Source of the DNA: Colwellia sp. PAMC 20917
GTDB lineage: Bacteria > Pseudomonadota > Gammaproteobacteria > Enterobacterales > Alteromonadaceae
Reading direction: 5' to 3'
Length of the DNA: 64,000 nucleotides
Assembly: GCF_001767295.1 (NCBI RefSeq)
Contig: NZ_CP014944.1
Span: forward strand, 1,178,001-1,242,000
The number at the start of each line of letters is the position of its first letter. The stretch's first letter is position 1. Shown here one piece after another: positions 53,898-63,293 of the stretch. The position numbers and the translations under genes were made by a program. The notes beneath the pieces were generated by a model. It worked only from the letters and a program-made list of their open reading frames with translations, was not told the origin of the DNA and did not search any database.

Positions 53898-55622
53898 CTA
53901 AATACGCTCGATAGTTACAAATTTATTGACCGCTACTTGAGTGATCACTGACTCTTCGCCATCAGGCCACACTACACGTATATGGGTTATTATTGACGAC
54001 TTACCTAAACCAAAGTGTGCTTCAACCGGGTTTTGTGAGACATAATTTGTTCCTGATTTTAATTCCCGCATTTGACGAATATCACCACTACTGACATATA
54101 TCCTTGCCCCTAATGCCTGAGAATTACTGGTTGCATCAACCAATTTGATATTGATAAAGTTATTCTGCCCCGTTTTACTGCCGCCATTATTACAAAACAA
54201 CTTAGGTGGCTCATCATGGTTAGCAATATAAATATCTTGATCACCGTCTTTGTCATAATCAAAACATACTAAGCCTCGCCCCATCGACTTGTCATCAATA
54301 CCGACATCGATGGATGACTCTTTAAAAGTACCATCGCCATTAGCAAGAAAGAGTCGAGAAGGATCGTCTAAAAACATTTTTTCAATATTTTCGCCATACA
54401 TACCATTAACAACAAATAAATCTTGTAAACCATCGTTATTAAAATCACTAAAACAAGTCGCCCATGCCCAAGAGCTATGACGAACACCAAGCTCGTCTGT
54501 TTTATCAAGAAAAGTGCCATCGCCCTGATTCTGATAAAAGCGATTGCCTGGAGACAGCCAACCTAACTTTGCCGGTTCGTCTCGATAAGATATTGCGCTA
54601 ACAAACCAGTCTAAGTCGCCATCATTGTCGTAGTCAGCTACTGCTGAGCCCATGCCGGTATTATCTGTTATCACTTCATGGTCAGTGATATCGGTAAACG
54701 TGCCATCTTTATTGTTTTTGTAAAGACGGGTTTGCGCATAATCTGTCACTAAGAGTAGGTCGACCCAACCATCGTTATTAATATCAGAGAATGTTGCGGT
54801 TAAGGTTTTATCGGCATTACTGGTATTTTTTATACCGGCTTCAAAGGTGACATCTGAAAAGGTTGAATCGCCATTATTCCGCCAAAAATAGGCAAAGTAA
54901 CCGCTACGTTCTTCGGTCCAATGAGTAACAAACAAATCAAGGTCACCATCTTTATCGTAGTCAGCCCAAGTGCCTGAAAAATTATTACCCGGCAGTACCA
55001 GACCTGAGCTTTCAGTAATGTCTAGGTATTGTTCATTTCCTTGATTAACATAAAGCTTTGCCGCATCGCCACCGACACCACCAACAAATAAATCTAATAA
55101 GCCGTCACCATTAAAATCACCAAAAGCAGGACCACTGCCTTTATTTTTTTGAGCAACACCTGAAAAGCTAGCTCGGTCAGTAAAGGTACCATCACCTTGA
55201 TTTTTTAATAAAACATTGGCTTGCCCTTCACCACCTATCGCGTATAAATCTACCCAGCCATCATTGTCAAAATCACCTGCCGCCACACCACCAGACATAC
55301 CTAATACGCCATCACCATCGGGCATTGAATGGCTAAAGGTAATACCCGCTTGTTGAGAGATTTCCGAAAACTGTAATGATTGCGCACTATTTTCAACGCC
55401 ATGGCACTGATGACTAGCGCTGCCAATGGCAGCCAGCTCGGTAACCTTTGCAGCAATACCCGCAACTTGTGGCCCAATTAAAACAGGTGCTTCAACACCT
55501 GTTTTCTCAACAGGCTTATCGTTACTCGCGCTTCCACCACCACAACCTGATAGCGCAGTAAGTGTGAAACTTAATAAGAAAAAGAAGGGGAAAGCGTAAA
55601 GTGATGATCGCGTGTTTTTCAT
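53898..55622 (-). CDS. CRTAC1-like ASPIC/UnbV and FG-GAP repeat lipoprotein
   Basis: This ~574-residue lipoprotein has lipobox LSGC. I start at the ATG with AGG about 9 bases upstream. The body has six to seven VCBS/FG-GAP calcium-binding repeats with the pattern DFNGDGLLDLFVGG, DYDKDGDLDLFVTH or DYDNDGDLDWFVSA, forming a beta-propeller. The C-terminal ASPIC/UnbV domain (YVSSGDIRQMRELKSGTNYVSQ...HFGLGKSSIITHIRVVWPDGE) is the hallmark of CRTAC1 relatives. It is anchored outside the inner membrane, with unknown ligand or substrate. It is 5-20 bp from the halogenase gene and 78 bp from the haloperoxidase-like gene, so they are one operon. Confidence 0.88.
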   Translation of the reverse strand: MKNTRSSLYAFPFFFLLSFTLTALSGCGGGSASNDKPVEKTGVEAPVLIGPQVAGIAAKVTELAAIGSASHQCHGVENSAQSLQFSEISQQAGITFSHSMPDGDGVLGMSGGVAAGDFDNDGWVDLYAIGGEGQANVLLKNQGDGTFTDRASFSGVAQKNKGSGPAFGDFNGDGLLDLFVGGVGGDAAKLYVNQGNEQYLDITESSGLVLPGNNFSGTWADYDKDGDLDLFVTHWTEERSGYFAYFWRNNGDSTFSDVTFEAGIKNTSNADKTLTATFSDINNDGWVDLLLVTDYAQTRLYKNNKDGTFTDITDHEVITDNTGMGSAVADYDNDGDLDWFVSAISYRDEPAKLGWLSPGNRFYQNQGDGTFLDKTDELGVRHSSWAWATCFSDFNNDGLQDLFVVNGMYGENIEKMFLDDPSRLFLANGDGTFKESSIDVGIDDKSMGRGLVCFDYDKDGDQDIYIANHDEPPKLFCNNGGSKTGQNNFINIKLVDATSNSQALGARIYVSSGDIRQMRELKSGTNYVSQNPVEAHFGLGKSSIITHIRVVWPDGEESVITQVAVNKFVTIERI

Positions 55623-55642
55623 TTGAATACCTATCAATAACT

Positions 55643-57232
55643 TTATTTATTAATGAGCTTGTCATTAATAAACTGTTGGTGATCAGCAAAATTTACTGAA
55701 CAGCGTTGAATAAACTGGTCTATATGCGCTAAGTCATATTTATGTGCGGCATCAAGAGCCTGCTCGCCAAATTTTTCGGCGAGTCGTTTGTCTTGTGACA
55801 ACTCAGGAAAAATACCGTAACCGGCAAGCATAGCATGCCAAGAAACTGGTGGGTAAAAACTCACCATACCTGGTTGAATTAGGGCTTTGTTTAAATCATC
55901 ACCCGCGACCCAGCACTGTACTATTTTCTTTAAATTGTTAGATATATTGGGATTTATGCTATTTTTTCGCCAGTACTCGGTGTCGTCACGCGAACTTAAG
56001 CGATAATGAGCGACAATATAATCGCGAATGCCATCAAAACGATGATTCATTTTTTCATTAAATCTATCTTGATAAATATTGCTGTATTCACCGAGAGAAA
56101 AATCATCAATAAAACCTTCAATACTCTCTTGGACAAAATGTAAAGCGGTCGCTTCAAGGGGCTCAATAAAGCCTTGCGACAAGCCAATAGCGACACAGTT
56201 TTTGTGCCAATGTTGTTTAACTCGCCCTACTTTCATTTTTAAGTGACGAACGTCAATGGCTTCATCGACCAATGAAAGTTTTTCTCGTAACTCAAGCTCT
56301 GCTTGTTCGCCAGTGCAGTGCTTCGAACTATAAACATAGCCATTTCCAGTGCGGTTAGTTAGCGGAATATCCCACGCCCAACCACATTTCATCGCAGTAG
56401 CAATAGTTTGTGAGTTAAGACCTTGCTGAGCGTTTTCATCTCTTGCTACAGAGATGGTCACAGCACTGTCATTAAATAAGTTATCTTTAAAACTGATAAA
56501 AGGTACTTTTAATGTTTTTTGTAAAAGTAGGCTGTTAAAACCTGAGCAATCAACAAAAAAATCACCGGCAATGACCTCGCCGTTATCAAGTGTTAACGAT
56601 TGAATGTCGCCAGCATCATTTACGTTTACCTCATCAACTTGCGCCAAAATATGCTTAACACCTTTTTTCTGCGCAACTTTTCCTAAAAACTTCCCCAATA
56701 AAATGGCATCAAAGTGATAGCCATAGCCAATATCGAAAGGAAAATTATATTCGCCAACCGCAGATTTTTTTTGTTTAGCTAATTGTGCAGACAAAAAGAA
56801 ACGATCGGGATGACAATCGACGTTAAAGCCTTTGCGACGATACTGAGTGTTATAGACAAAGGCAGGAGCCGTATGGGCATCGATAAGCGAAGTAAAAGGA
56901 TGAAAATAACTTTCAAAACCTACTCGTGTTGACCAGCCATTGAATAATATGCCATTTTTATAGGTCGCATTGCATTGCGGCATCCATTCTTGTTCGGTGA
57001 CACCTATTTTATCAAAGAAGCTTTTTAATTGTGGTGTAGAGCCTTCACCAACACCAATAACACCAAGCGAAGGAGATTCAATTAATGTTATTGAAACGGG
57101 GTGGTTTTGCCACTTTTCAACCATTAAATTAGCGGTCATCCAACCTGCAGTACCACCACCTAAAATCACCATGTTAAGTTTTTTTGGGGAAGTGCTTTGT
57201 GCTGTTTTATCTGGGCAGGCTGAATTTATCAT
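55643..57232 (-). CDS. Flavin-dependent (tryptophan-type) halogenase
   Basis: This 529-residue FAD protein has the dinucleotide motif GGGTAGW (residues 25-31), the halogenase signature WxWxIP (275-280, GWAWDIP), a catalytic-Lys candidate K92 in TYKNGILF and the Glu site in GFIEPLEATALHF (E347 or E350, equivalent to PrnA E346). The protein is cytoplasmic. Such enzymes use FADH2, O2 and halide to make HOX that halogenates tryptophan or another aromatic. A TonB receptor gene lies just upstream and a CRTAC1-like gene just downstream in one operon. Halogenases of this type are often found next to TonB receptors in Alteromonadales and Xanthomonadales, where their substrate is unknown. The active site looks intact. 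Confidence 0.88.
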   Translation of the reverse strand: MINSACPDKTAQSTSPKKLNMVILGGGTAGWMTANLMVEKWQNHPVSITLIESPSLGVIGVGEGSTPQLKSFFDKIGVTEQEWMPQCNATYKNGILFNGWSTRVGFESYFHPFTSLIDAHTAPAFVYNTQYRRKGFNVDCHPDRFFLSAQLAKQKKSAVGEYNFPFDIGYGYHFDAILLGKFLGKVAQKKGVKHILAQVDEVNVNDAGDIQSLTLDNGEVIAGDFFVDCSGFNSLLLQKTLKVPFISFKDNLFNDSAVTISVARDENAQQGLNSQTIATAMKCGWAWDIPLTNRTGNGYVYSSKHCTGEQAELELREKLSLVDEAIDVRHLKMKVGRVKQHWHKNCVAIGLSQGFIEPLEATALHFVQESIEGFIDDFSLGEYSNIYQDRFNEKMNHRFDGIRDYIVAHYRLSSRDDTEYWRKNSINPNISNNLKKIVQCWVAGDDLNKALIQPGMVSFYPPVSWHAMLAGYGIFPELSQDKRLAEKFGEQALDAAHKYDLAHIDQFIQRCSVNFADHQQFINDKLINK

Positions 57233-57275
57233 TAATTTTTACTGCTTAAAAAATTACCATGACTATCGACAAATA

Positions 57276-57305
57276 AAAAAGGTGTGGTTTCAACCACACC
57301 TTTTT
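57276..57305 (-). terminator. Terminator between the TonB receptor and halogenase genes
   Basis: AAAAAGGTGTGGTT and its complement AACCACACCTTTTT form a 14-base stem with a 2-base loop, 10 bases past the receptor stop on the minus strand. It likely sets the ratio of receptor to downstream operon transcripts. Confidence 0.85.
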
Positions 57306-57315
57306 AAGTTTTCAT

Positions 57316-60300
57316 TTACATTGAATAATTAATACCAAAGTAAACCGTGCGACCAAAGTACTGAATTGTTCCGGTACGTGAAGTATCACCAAAGTAAGAA
57401 ATATTCGGTTCGTCTGTTAAGTTATCAACAGAAACGACTCCTTGTAGATTCTCAGTAAAGTTATACGACATTTGTGCAGAAATAATCGTTTCTTCTTGGA
57501 AATACGCTGATTGTGAATCACCGATCGCAATTTGACGACTCAAGTATTCTGCGCGATGACGCGCACTAACACGTGCGGTGAACAAATCTTCGTAATCATA
57601 AAAAAGTGTTGCACTAAATACGCGCGGTGATAAACCTTCGATTGGACCTGGCTGACCATCTTCACCTGGTACATTTGACGGACGTTCGATTTCACTTTCG
57701 GTGTAAGAAAAATTGATGTTAGCGCCTAAGCCTTTCCACATATCAGGTAAAAAGGTAAAAGTTTGCGTATATCCAATTTCAATACCACGAATATAACCCG
57801 CCTCTGCGTTATTAGCGGCGTGTGAATAAGTGCCATTTTCCCAAACGAGTGGTTCGCCAATGGGCTCCCCTGTTTCGCTATCGTACTCAGCATGCGTCTT
57901 GTCGTCAGGTATTGCTGGTACAGCAATACCATTAGCCTGATAATCAAAATTCTTATCTGTGGTTGTACCTGGCATGTTTTCAATGTCTTTGTTCCAAATA
58001 GCAAAAACAAACGCGCCATCGGTTTCAGAGAAATAATGCTCATAAGAAATATCAATTTGATCTGCATAAAACGGACGTATTGATGGGCTAGTTGAACTGT
58101 CTAAATCAATATAGTTTCGACCGTCATCCGCTGAATTAAATCTAAAGTTACCGCTGTTAGCCATTGATGGCATATCTGGACGTGACATAACTTTTGAGTA
58201 AGCAAAACGTAATTGGTCGTCTTCAGATAATTGAATATTCAAATTTAAAGATGGTAATAAATCATTATAACTTTCGCTGACTGTTTCACGGCGGAATTCG
58301 TCGCTTGTACCGCCAACATCATCATAAATTACATCACCATTACCCGCTCCCACATTGACTAAACCTGTGCTGCTTTGTTTAGAGCCAACATAGCGAAGAC
58401 CTACATTGCCGCTTAACGGTAAACCAAACAGTTCAGCGTTTAGGTTTAATTGCACGTAAGCTGCGGTAACTTCTTCTTCAACAATATTATTTTGAGTCAT
58501 TGTCCAGCTATGATTCCAGTCACGTACTGGCGTACGATCAACATTTGGGATCCAAGCATTTAAAATATCGTTGTTGTTAACCGCTAAGAAACTCGGCATA
58601 CCCGGTAAGTCACCGTTAATACTTGTTACTGTGGAGTTTTCATTGGATAATGGAAAAGGAGCAAAACGTTCTGTTTCTATCGGGTTACCTTCTTCATCGG
58701 TACCTGCATAAGTGATGTATTGACCATTACGCATATTTGCGTCGGTAGTACCATATAAGAAACGACCACGGCCCAATTCATATTCACGCTCCGATAAACG
58801 GGCACCAAATTCAACTGAACTAAAGATGTCACTTTCAAGTTGGTAAGCGAAATCAACACGTACAGCATTTGATTCATTTGACTCGATACTTGGATACGAC
58901 TCTGCACTGGTTACCATCATGTGGTCGGTATCGGTAAAGTCTTGGTTAAAGGCTAAATCAGGGTTTTCTAAGCCATTAAGTTTATAGCTAAAGATGATGT
59001 CGTTATCAATAATAGGGGTTGCTGCGCTAGAGTCTTTAAAATAAGCCATACGCATAACTTGATCTTTGCTGGTCTCTTTACCTTGAGAATGGGCAAAATC
59101 AACGGTCATTAATAAATCATCATTAATTTCCCATTCACCCTTTAAACCAAATGAGCTTAATTCACTGTTGGTCGTATTATCATCGGCTTGTGTTTGAATA
59201 TTTAAGCTACGATCAGAACCTTTATAAGGTGGCGCAATGGCATCACCATTAGGATTACGAGCAATGGTACCACCGATAAGTGCGCCGTTAGCAATAAGCG
59301 GATCGGTTAAGAGTAAAGACTGTCCTGGGCTGGCAATGTTGTTTATGCCTGATATACGTAAACCACGATCCCATTTTTCTGAGTCAAACTTTGAATGAAA
59401 ACCATCAAATTGGAAACGTAAATCATCACGAGGTTCCCAATTTAACGCCAAAACAAAAGCATCACGACTATCTTCACCACCACGTTCATTAACTTCAAAG
59501 CCAGATGAAACTAATAGACTTTCTGGACCGCCATCATATGTTTCTGATAAATCTCGGTCGTCAAATTGATAGTTTACGAAACGGCTCGACACAGTAGGCT
59601 GAAACATACCGGCGTAACCCAATGAAAGACCAAGCGTGTCATCTAAGAATTTTGCTTGATAAGAAGCGGTTAAGCGGCGACCAAAATCAGCAGAATCTTC
59701 ATTGCCAGCAGCGGCATCATTCCAATTTCCGTGAGCAGAAAAACGAAAGCTAGTTTCTTTTTCATTATCTAGTGCATTAGCGGTTTCTAGTTCAATAGTA
59801 CCAGCAATACCGCCTTCTATAAGCGACGCTTTTTGTGATTTATACACTTGCGCTTGCTTAATTAATTCTGAAGGAAATTGATCAAACTGAACTGAGCGTC
59901 CACCTGCTGTTGAAACTTGTTCACGACCATTCAATGTCGAAAATACAAAGCCACCTGATAAACCACGAATATTCAGCTCGCTTGATTGGCCATCGATTCG
60001 TACTGAGGTAACACCTGGCAAGCGTGTTAAAGAGTCGGCTATAGATACATCGGGTAAACCGCCAATGTCGTCAGCTGATATCGCATCAACGACAGTGTCT
60101 GAAAAACGTTTAGTGTTTAAAGACTTAATAATACTGCCTCTAAAACCTCTAACTTCAATAACTTCTACTGCATTTTCTTTTTCTTCTAATGTTTTTGGTT
60201 TGTTAACGTTAACAGTTTGCGCTTTTACTTCTTCTTGAGCATCTTGAGCAAAACTGGGAACACTAGCAAATGATAAACCCGCAGCTATTAAGCTGAGTGT

Positions 60301-60327
60301 TAATATATTTGGCTTGAATTTGTTCAT
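57316..60327 (-). CDS. TonB-dependent receptor, alpha-glucan uptake type
   Basis: This 1003-residue outer-membrane receptor has a signal peptide ending SFAQ and a TonB-box-like VEVIEVRGFRGSI (residues ~54-66). The plug domain spans about residues 70-190 (VVDAISADDIGGLPDVSIADSLTRLPGVTSVRIDG, IRGLSGGFVFSTLNGRE). A ~800-residue 22-strand barrel follows, ending YFGINYSM with terminal aromatic Met. The TIGR01782-style long receptor of Xanthomonas and Caulobacter is typical for oligosaccharide uptake. It is probably the maltodextrin or starch-oligomer importer of this locus. It heads the halogenase operon and is divergent from a lipoprotein gene that carries a LacI-type operator. Confidence 0.88.
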   Translation of the reverse strand: MNKFKPNILTLSLIAAGLSFASVPSFAQDAQEEVKAQTVNVNKPKTLEEKENAVEVIEVRGFRGSIIKSLNTKRFSDTVVDAISADDIGGLPDVSIADSLTRLPGVTSVRIDGQSSELNIRGLSGGFVFSTLNGREQVSTAGGRSVQFDQFPSELIKQAQVYKSQKASLIEGGIAGTIELETANALDNEKETSFRFSAHGNWNDAAAGNEDSADFGRRLTASYQAKFLDDTLGLSLGYAGMFQPTVSSRFVNYQFDDRDLSETYDGGPESLLVSSGFEVNERGGEDSRDAFVLALNWEPRDDLRFQFDGFHSKFDSEKWDRGLRISGINNIASPGQSLLLTDPLIANGALIGGTIARNPNGDAIAPPYKGSDRSLNIQTQADDNTTNSELSSFGLKGEWEINDDLLMTVDFAHSQGKETSKDQVMRMAYFKDSSAATPIIDNDIIFSYKLNGLENPDLAFNQDFTDTDHMMVTSAESYPSIESNESNAVRVDFAYQLESDIFSSVEFGARLSEREYELGRGRFLYGTTDANMRNGQYITYAGTDEEGNPIETERFAPFPLSNENSTVTSINGDLPGMPSFLAVNNNDILNAWIPNVDRTPVRDWNHSWTMTQNNIVEEEVTAAYVQLNLNAELFGLPLSGNVGLRYVGSKQSSTGLVNVGAGNGDVIYDDVGGTSDEFRRETVSESYNDLLPSLNLNIQLSEDDQLRFAYSKVMSRPDMPSMANSGNFRFNSADDGRNYIDLDSSTSPSIRPFYADQIDISYEHYFSETDGAFVFAIWNKDIENMPGTTTDKNFDYQANGIAVPAIPDDKTHAEYDSETGEPIGEPLVWENGTYSHAANNAEAGYIRGIEIGYTQTFTFLPDMWKGLGANINFSYTESEIERPSNVPGEDGQPGPIEGLSPRVFSATLFYDYEDLFTARVSARHRAEYLSRQIAIGDSQSAYFQEETIISAQMSYNFTENLQGVVSVDNLTDEPNISYFGDTSRTGTIQYFGRTVYFGINYSM

Positions 60328-60881
60328 TGTTTCATATTCCTAATAATATGTATTATCGAGAAGCCCCTACTTACACTTGCACTATGGTTGATAACGCACA
60401 GCGAGTTGGAGTCAATTATTTTTATGAGATATTCCCTATCTATTTATGTTTCAAGATTTACGGTGACAACTTCATAGTAATCATTTTTTACACAGTTACA
60501 ACCGATTACCCATCAGTGAACTTTAGTAATAAGATGGTTTTAGAAAGCAAGCAAACTCGTTATTTCCTTTGATTACATAACCTTAAAAAATGAAAGTCAG
60601 AATAAAAGCAGATTACTGCAAGTCTTTGAATACGTATTCATAACATCAGCATTAGGTTTTATAGTCAACGCGGCATAACATCGTTCCCCAGTGAAAGGAT
60701 GATGAAATTAGATTCAACATAACCTGAAGCTACTTTTTAATGGATGATTAAGACCGTTTTTTGATTACGTGACAGTAACAATATAAAGCAATAACAATTA
60801 TTAAAATAAAAACAACGTACTAAGTTTGCTATATACATAACGGCTTAGCACCTTATCAACATTTAAGTGGAGATGTCATTT
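60328..60881. other. Divergent regulatory region of the glucan locus
   Basis: This region lies between the divergent TonB receptor gene and the plus-strand lipoprotein gene. It contains the perfect palindrome TGAATACGTATTCA at 60627-60640, about 240 bp before the lipoprotein start and 300 bp before the receptor start, so one operator could control both. I see no other frame or repeat. Confidence 0.55.
60627..60640. promoter_or_regulatory. LacI-family (MalR-like) operator
   Basis: TGAATACGTATTCA is a perfect palindrome with a central CG step, the shape of LacI-family operators, in the promoter region of the glucan genes. A similar imperfect copy precedes the pullulanase-type gene at 63162-63177. 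The binding regulator (MalR-like) is inferred and not in the window. Confidence 0.6.
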
Positions 60882-63020
60882 ATGACTGGTTATATGAAAC
60901 AATTATCGTTTGCTACGTTAGCCGTATTGGTTAGTGTATTAGCAGGCTGTGGAGGAAGTGATGAAAGTAATGCTGTTACTGAATCCCCTCTTTGGTGTAA
61001 GTCACCAGAAACAATTAACGAAATGGGTAATGCATGTGAATTAGTTATTACCCCCTGTAATTACCCTGAAGTTGCCAACCCTGATACTCAACTTTGTGAA
61101 ATGAGCAAAGAGGCATGGATTGATGGCTCTAACGGTATCACTATGCCCGTGCCAGCTTACACACCAGCGGCAAACGAATTAGTTATTTATTTTCAATTTG
61201 AAACACCAACGGATGGCAGTGCGATAGATTATAACCTTGCCGGTTTACACGCTTGGAATAACGCTGACTGTAACTCCTATGCAGATTTTGATCGTCCTGA
61301 AGGGACCACACCTTGGGGCTCTTCATTAGCGTGGACAGGTATTGATGATAATTTTGGCGCCTATTGGGTAATGAATACTATCGATCCACCTAATTGTATT
61401 AACTTTATTGTTTACGATGCTATTGGTTCAGTTAAATTTTCAGGTGAAGATGATATTCTTGTTGATATAAGCACAGTTAATACCGGTGAATTATTCTTAC
61501 TAGAAAAAGAAACCACTATATTTCCGTTCCCACGAACGTTTGCCTCTTTAGTTGTTCCTGGTGGCTCAACACCAGCACCTTTAGAGTGTGAAGCGCCACT
61601 TATTGCTAATGAAGCGGGTGACGAGTGTGTAACCGACCCTAATGCAGTGCCAACTATTGTTGATGGCGCAGCTGAACTTTATTTACGCGGCCTCATTGAC
61701 TGGGAAACCACAGACGACAGCAATAAATTTGTTTACTCTGAAGGTGTCTACACCATGGCACTAGCCGTTACAGGCTCAGCGACAGCTTATAATTTCAAAG
61801 TTGCTGATGCAGATTGGAATGTTATCAATGCCTTTGGCGCAAGTGAAGGTGATGAAACAGTCGTTCTTGGCGAAAGTAAAACATTGATTGCCAGTGAAGA
61901 GCTAGGTAAAAACATTAGCCTTACCATTCCTAACAACGGTAACTACCAGTTCATTTTAGATATTTCAGATACTGAAGCACCAACGTTAACTGTTATTGAA
62001 GTTGCTTATGACAAAGTACTTTATGTTAAAGGCGACATGAACGAATGGGCTAATGCCCTTCCTATGGTATATAAGGGTGAAAATATCTACACCTCTTTAC
62101 ATCCATTAGAAATGCAAGACTATGCCTTTAAAGTGGCTGATGCTAACTGGACTGATGAGACTAATTTCGGTATTGCCACCGAAGGTGCCGTTGTGCCACT
62201 TGATACCGCCACCACATTAGTTTTTGGTGAAAATGTTGCTCAAAACATTAATTTCACTGCCGCTGCAGCGGGTACTTATCGATTTATACTTGATGCCACC
62301 AATAAAGGTGCCCCAATATTAACAATTGAGAATGCAGTACCTTATTCAGGTCGCACTTTGTATTTAAAAGGTGACATGAACGATTGGTCAACAACACCTA
62401 ACTTTGACTTTGCACTTACCGACACCACTTACGTGGTAAATGCATTGATTGATAACACTAAAAAGTATGGCTTTAAAATAGCGTCAGATGGCTGGGAAAA
62501 CGATTCTACTATGGGTGCTTTTGCTGGCGAAGGTGATATTGTTATCGGTGAAGAAAAATTATTAACCTTACCGGGTGAAGATAATATTGCCATTGAAGTG
62601 ACTGAAAATAAAATATTAACCTTCACTTTAGATGCGACTGATTTCACCGCGCCTAAATTAACAGTAACCGAAGCGCCTGCCCCTTACCAAGAACGTACTA
62701 TGTACCTTAAAGGCGATATGAATGGATGGGCTACCGAAGAAGCTTATATACTAACTTATGCTGCAGGTATTTATACAATAGAAACGTTATTACCCGTTCG
62801 TAGCTATAATTTTAAAATTGCCTCTGCTGATTGGGAAGAAGACTCTACAGTTGGCGGTGTTGTTGATGATAATATCTTAACCGCCGGTGAAGCAAAAACC
62901 TTAACATTACCCGGTGCTGATATTACTTTTGATGTAACTAAAGAAGCGACTTATGTCTTTACATTGAACGCAATTAACCCATCAAGACCTATGTTAACGA
63001 TTACTGAGAAAACCAACTAA
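60882..63020 (+). CDS. Alpha-glucan-binding-type lipoprotein with PUD and four repeats
   Basis: This ~712-residue lipoprotein (VLVSVLAGCGG lipobox) starts at ATG 60882 with GGAG 9 bases upstream. After a Cys-rich linker it has a PUD/pullulanase-associated domain (NELVIYFQFETPTDGSAIDYNLAGLHAWNN, PPNCINFIVYDA). Four repeats of about 105 residues follow, each with LYLKGDMNxW and YNFKIASADWEEDST-type strands, at about residues 265, 372, 478 and 590. They resemble SusE-like starch-binding or CBM modules. It is an outer-membrane surface glucan-binding protein by context, paired with the divergent TonB receptor. A pullulanase-type gene follows on the same strand, 273 bp away. Confidence 0.8.
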   Translation: MTGYMKQLSFATLAVLVSVLAGCGGSDESNAVTESPLWCKSPETINEMGNACELVITPCNYPEVANPDTQLCEMSKEAWIDGSNGITMPVPAYTPAANELVIYFQFETPTDGSAIDYNLAGLHAWNNADCNSYADFDRPEGTTPWGSSLAWTGIDDNFGAYWVMNTIDPPNCINFIVYDAIGSVKFSGEDDILVDISTVNTGELFLLEKETTIFPFPRTFASLVVPGGSTPAPLECEAPLIANEAGDECVTDPNAVPTIVDGAAELYLRGLIDWETTDDSNKFVYSEGVYTMALAVTGSATAYNFKVADADWNVINAFGASEGDETVVLGESKTLIASEELGKNISLTIPNNGNYQFILDISDTEAPTLTVIEVAYDKVLYVKGDMNEWANALPMVYKGENIYTSLHPLEMQDYAFKVADANWTDETNFGIATEGAVVPLDTATTLVFGENVAQNINFTAAAAGTYRFILDATNKGAPILTIENAVPYSGRTLYLKGDMNDWSTTPNFDFALTDTTYVVNALIDNTKKYGFKIASDGWENDSTMGAFAGEGDIVIGEEKLLTLPGEDNIAIEVTENKILTFTLDATDFTAPKLTVTEAPAPYQERTMYLKGDMNGWATEEAYILTYAAGIYTIETLLPVRSYNFKIASADWEEDSTVGGVVDDNILTAGEAKTLTLPGADITFDVTKEATYVFTLNAINPSRPMLTITEKTN

Positions 63021-63062
63021 TCAAACAAACTTACTATTGATGTAGTAAATACATCTCATTGT

Positions 63063-63090
63063 AAAAACCGTGATTTATCACGGTTTTTTT
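63063..63090 (+). terminator. Rho-independent terminator
   Basis: AAAAACCGTGA and its complement TCACGGTTTTT form an 11-base stem with a TTTA loop, followed by a T-run, 43 bases past the lipoprotein stop codon. Confidence 0.85.
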
Positions 63091-63161
63091 ATGCCTATAA
63101 TTCCCTTATCAATCGTCAACAAAACGTCGCTAAACAGTAAATAAAAGGTCATAAATCTGTC

Positions 63162-63177
63162 TTGAATACGTATGTAA
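63162..63177. promoter_or_regulatory. Second LacI-family (MalR-like) operator
   Basis: TTGAATACGTATGTAA shares TGAATACGTAT with the perfect palindrome at 60627; the right half has mismatches. It lies 117 bp before the pullulanase-type gene. A shared upstream GTCTT supports a common regulator. Confidence 0.5.
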
Positions 63178-63293
63178 TGGCTATTCATTAACCAGTCGAC
63201 TCTTTAGTATGAAGGAATAATTAAAAATAATATTTATCTAGTGTAGCTCAAATGTACAACAGATAAATATTGCATAAACCTAAGAGTGATAAG

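Noticed and set aside
60327-60572. 81-codon plus-strand frame upstream of the TonB receptor gene.
   Set aside because: It starts antisense to the receptor start codon, has no family match and lies in a promoter region.
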